The notes under the pieces were generated by a model that saw only the letters and a program-made list of their open reading frames with translations, was not told the DNA's origin and made no database searches. A stretch of 64,000 nucleotides of DNA. Source: Edaphobacter acidisoli (GTDB lineage: Bacteria; Acidobacteriota; Terriglobia; Terriglobales; Acidobacteriaceae). The DNA lies in the NCBI RefSeq assembly GCF_014642855.1, contig NZ_BMJB01000001.1:2108001-2172000 (forward strand), given 5' to 3'. This document shows, in pieces, positions 62,402 to 64,000 of the stretch; the first letter of the stretch is position 1; each line of letters begins with the position of its first letter. The position numbers and the translations under genes were made by a program.

Positions 62402-62539
62402 ATGGACAGCCAATTCGACAAAATGCCCTGCCCAGACCGCGATGTGGCCGCTATGGCAGCGATGCCGGTTCCGTCCGACTACCTGTATCAGTTCGCAGCC
62501 ATAACATTCGTCCTGTTCATGCTCGCGACGATATTTTAG
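62402..62539 (+). CDS. 45-residue small membrane protein (short ORF)
   Basis: A short frame with GAGGAG seven bases before the ATG. The product reads MDSQFDKMPCPDRDVAAMAA, then MPVPSDYLYQF and a hydrophobic C-terminal helix AAITFVLFMLATIF. It looks like a single-span membrane peptide. The position between DUF2393 and the DnaC-like gene leaves it free of overlap, and its stop is 16 bp before the convergent DnaC-like stop. No family is recognised; the good ribosome site is the main support. Confidence 0.55.
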   Translation: MDSQFDKMPCPDRDVAAMAAMPVPSDYLYQFAAITFVLFMLATIF

Positions 62540-62555
62540 GCGACCTTCCAGAGCT

Positions 62556-63317
62556 TCAGCCGAAGCTTGCCCGCTTGATCTTCTGACGGAAGTCTTCTCC
62601 CTGCATCTCAACCACAACGCACATCTCCTGAAGCCGCGACCTCATGCGCTCGCCGATGCGGTCTCCAAGCGTCTCCTCGCGCACAGCCGCCTTGATTCCC
62701 GCGTCAGCGCCCAGTGGGGGCAGATTCGGATAGTTGGTCGTGATGATGGTCGTGCGCCGGTCGTTATAGCGCGTATTCAGAATGTGGGCGACCGTATCCC
62801 ATACCCAGTCAGTTGGCTTCGACGCACCGAGCTCGTCCAGAACCAGTACCTCAGCCTCAAAGACCGGCGCCAGAATTTCAAGCTCAGTCGCAGCGACCTG
62901 CCGGTTGTAGCTGTTCTGCACCTGCTTGAGCAGGTCGCGGTAATCGCAGAACAGGCCCGTCGCGCCTCGCTCAGCCACCAGCGCCTGCAAGATACCGACG
63001 GCAAGGTGCGTTTTACCGACGCCGATGGCCCCGGTCAGCAGCAGGCCAGTGCCATCCGTCTCAAGCGGATAGCTCTCCACAAACTTCCTCGCCCGCAAAA
63101 GTCCCGCCTGGAGCGACCGGTGCGATGAGGGAAAGTTCGTCTCGTAGTTATCGAGCGTGCAGTGCTCGTAACGGCGCGGAATCGCCGCATGAGCAAGCCG
63201 TCGCGCTGTGCGCCGCTCACCCCGGCAGGAGCACTCCTGGGCAAACTGCGTACCATCGTCCCGCCGCACAATCCGCAGCCCCGACCCTTCACACTTTTGG
63301 CAGACCTCGATCGTCAC
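62556..63317 (-). CDS. DnaC/IstB-like AAA+ ATPase
   Basis: 253 residues from a GTG. The N-terminal Cys pairs (CQKCEGSG and CSC) suggest a small zinc-binding knot. The AAA+ core has Walker A GAIGVGKTHLAV, Walker B VLVLDELGAS, sensor ITTNY and an arginine-finger region GDRIGERMRSRL. Members load replicative helicase or act as DNA-processing ATPases. The neighbours (small membrane ORF, rpmE) do not look like a phage or insertion element, so a chromosomal helicase-loader role is likely. Confidence 0.85.
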   Translation of the reverse strand: MTIEVCQKCEGSGLRIVRRDDGTQFAQECSCRGERRTARRLAHAAIPRRYEHCTLDNYETNFPSSHRSLQAGLLRARKFVESYPLETDGTGLLLTGAIGVGKTHLAVGILQALVAERGATGLFCDYRDLLKQVQNSYNRQVAATELEILAPVFEAEVLVLDELGASKPTDWVWDTVAHILNTRYNDRRTTIITTNYPNLPPLGADAGIKAAVREETLGDRIGERMRSRLQEMCVVVEMQGEDFRQKIKRASFG

Positions 63318-63520
63318 CGTCTCAGTATCGCAGCAGCCCGACCTGGCATGCCTGTGCGAATCCAGCGCGAATCTAGGATATTCCGTCCAAATACGCTAAA
63401 ATAAAGAAACTGCCTGCATGATCGGCGGTGCGACAGGCTCTTCGATGTGACGGTGACCACACCCGTTCGCAAGCGATCCGCGCCCACAGGCACAAGTTCA
63501 GCAAAAGGATAGCTATTACC

Positions 63521-63754
63521 ATGCCCAAAGAGGGAATCCACCCGAAGTACGAAACCATCACCGTCAAGTGCGCCTGCGGCAGCCACTTCGAGACCCGCTC
63601 CACCCACAAGGGGGACATCGTCCTCGAAATCTGCTCCAACTGCCACCCGTTCTTCACCGGCAAGCAGAAGCTGGTCGACACGGCAGGCCGCGTCGAGCGC
63701 TTCCGCCGCAAGTTTGCCAAGAGCGATGCAGCCAAGGCCGAGGCCGCGAAGTAA
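63521..63754 (+). CDS. rpmE: 50S ribosomal protein L31
   Basis: 77 residues from ATG at 63521 with AAAGGAT upstream. It is the zinc-binding form of L31: [16 protein letters not shown] and [14 protein letters not shown] supply the Cys residues, and [16 protein letters not shown] ends the fold. It is part of the large subunit. A promoter-like TAAAAT lies near 63398. A strong terminator follows. Confidence 0.96.
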   Translation: MPKEGIHPKYETITVKCACGSHFETRSTHKGDIVLEICSNCHPFFTGKQKLVDTAGRVERFRRKFAKSDAAKAEAAK

Positions 63755-63771
63755 GCGGAGCCAATATCAAC

Positions 63772-63801
63772 CAAAGGCCTCCGCATCTGCGGGGGCCTTT
63801 G
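63772..63801 (+). terminator. Rho-independent terminator after rpmE
   Basis: A 13-pair stem with one G-U pair (CAAAGGCCTCCGC against GCGGGGGCCTTTG) and loop ATCT. It lies 17 bp after the stop codon. The T run is within the stem end. Confidence 0.8.
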
Positions 63802-63826
63802 TACGAGAACGTGGCCGGAGCGTCAC

Positions 63827-64000
63827 ATGAACCTTCGCCAGCAGCTCGCAGCAGATCTCGGCAGCAAAATCGCCGGTTGCACCGTTGGAGTGAAGTTCGG
63901 CCACGGCTCGCTTGAAGTCGACAACAAGGTCTTCGCATTCACCCGGCCTGACGAAAGCGCAGCGTTGAAGCTCCCTGCCACACGCATTGCCGAGCTGATC
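63827..64000 (+). CDS. N-terminal part of a small MmcQ/YjbR-like protein (cut by window edge)
   Basis: 58 codons are visible, from ATG at 63827, 26 bp after the rpmE terminator. The segments CTVGVKFGHGSLEVDNKVFA and FTRPDESAALKLPA resemble the start of YjbR/MmcQ-type DNA-binding-like proteins, where a beta strand with KVF is followed by a lysine-linked LKLP. Too short to be sure. Confidence 0.45.
   Translation, partial: MNLRQQLAADLGSKIAGCTVGVKFGHGSLEVDNKVFAFTRPDESAALKLPATRIAELI

Noticed and set aside
62556..63317. IstB-type insertion-sequence helper gene
   Set aside because: No transposase partner or terminal inverted repeats nearby, and the N-terminal Cys knot fits a helicase-loader type better.

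Overview
The window looks like chromosome from a soil acidobacterium of the Terriglobia type (Edaphobacter, Granulicella or Terriglobus-like). This rests on a 1.2-kDa-scale Oar-like TonB receptor with an N-terminal carboxypeptidase-regulatory fold, many Tat- or Sec-exported polysaccharide-degrading enzymes, DUF2339/DUF3999 and DUF2393 proteins, a multiheme cytochrome with TPR neighbours, RNase J, a YpdA-type reductase, and short GC-rich palindromic intergenic repeats. The genus is an inference from gene content; no rRNA is present.

Layout. 1-3.7 kb: the tail of a secreted-protein gene, a PL5 alginate lyase and a clan GH-D-like hydrolase, flanked by a degraded copy of the alginate lyase 5' end. 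3.8-12 kb: a very GC-rich block with tRNA-Leu(UAG), a DUF3467 protein, a GT39-like transferase, a TPR protein, NfeD, an outer-membrane barrel, queA and a Tat-exported TIM-barrel protein. 12.0-13.0 kb: a gene-free island of interleaved palindromic repeats. 13.0-15.4 kb: a two-gene candidate restriction-modification operon (EcoRI-type adenine methylase plus DUF262-HNH protein) with lower GC. 15.9-25 kb: a sialate O-acetylesterase, a seven-heme cytochrome with two small exported proteins, a TPR protein and the TonB receptor. 25.3-32.9 kb: a CE15-CE12 fusion esterase, a galM/CoA-transferase/glycerate kinase operon and an SGNH hydrolase. 33-48.6 kb: mostly housekeeping (RNase J, patatin-Omp85 protein, threonine dehydratase, SH3/TPR protein, GNAT, uppP, ftsK), then DUF3999/DUF2339 and two response regulators. 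48.6-54.3 kb: an arylsulfatase divergent from a tagatose-bisphosphate aldolase subunit, ypdA, a small conserved protein and a PL10 pectate lyase. 54.5-64 kb: cysS, tsaD, cca, a GH1 beta-glucosidase, an OmpA-family protein, a DUF2393 protein, an unannotated 45-residue membrane ORF, a DnaC-like ATPase, rpmE and a partial YjbR-like gene.

How it works together. The unifying theme is plant and algal polymer breakdown outside the cytoplasm (alginate, pectin, rhamnogalacturonan and glucuronoxylan esters, sulfated sugars, beta-glucosides). Uptake would be through the Oar-like receptor and entry into central metabolism by way of mutarotase, tagatose-bisphosphate aldolase and glycerate kinase. LacI-type operator-like palindromes sit upstream of at least three of these loci, which suggests shared sugar-responsive control by a regulator outside the window. 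The candidates that look least described are the methylase/DUF262-HNH operon, the structured region upstream of ftsK, the repeat-derived ends of two genes, and the cytochrome/small-protein/TPR/receptor neighbourhood.
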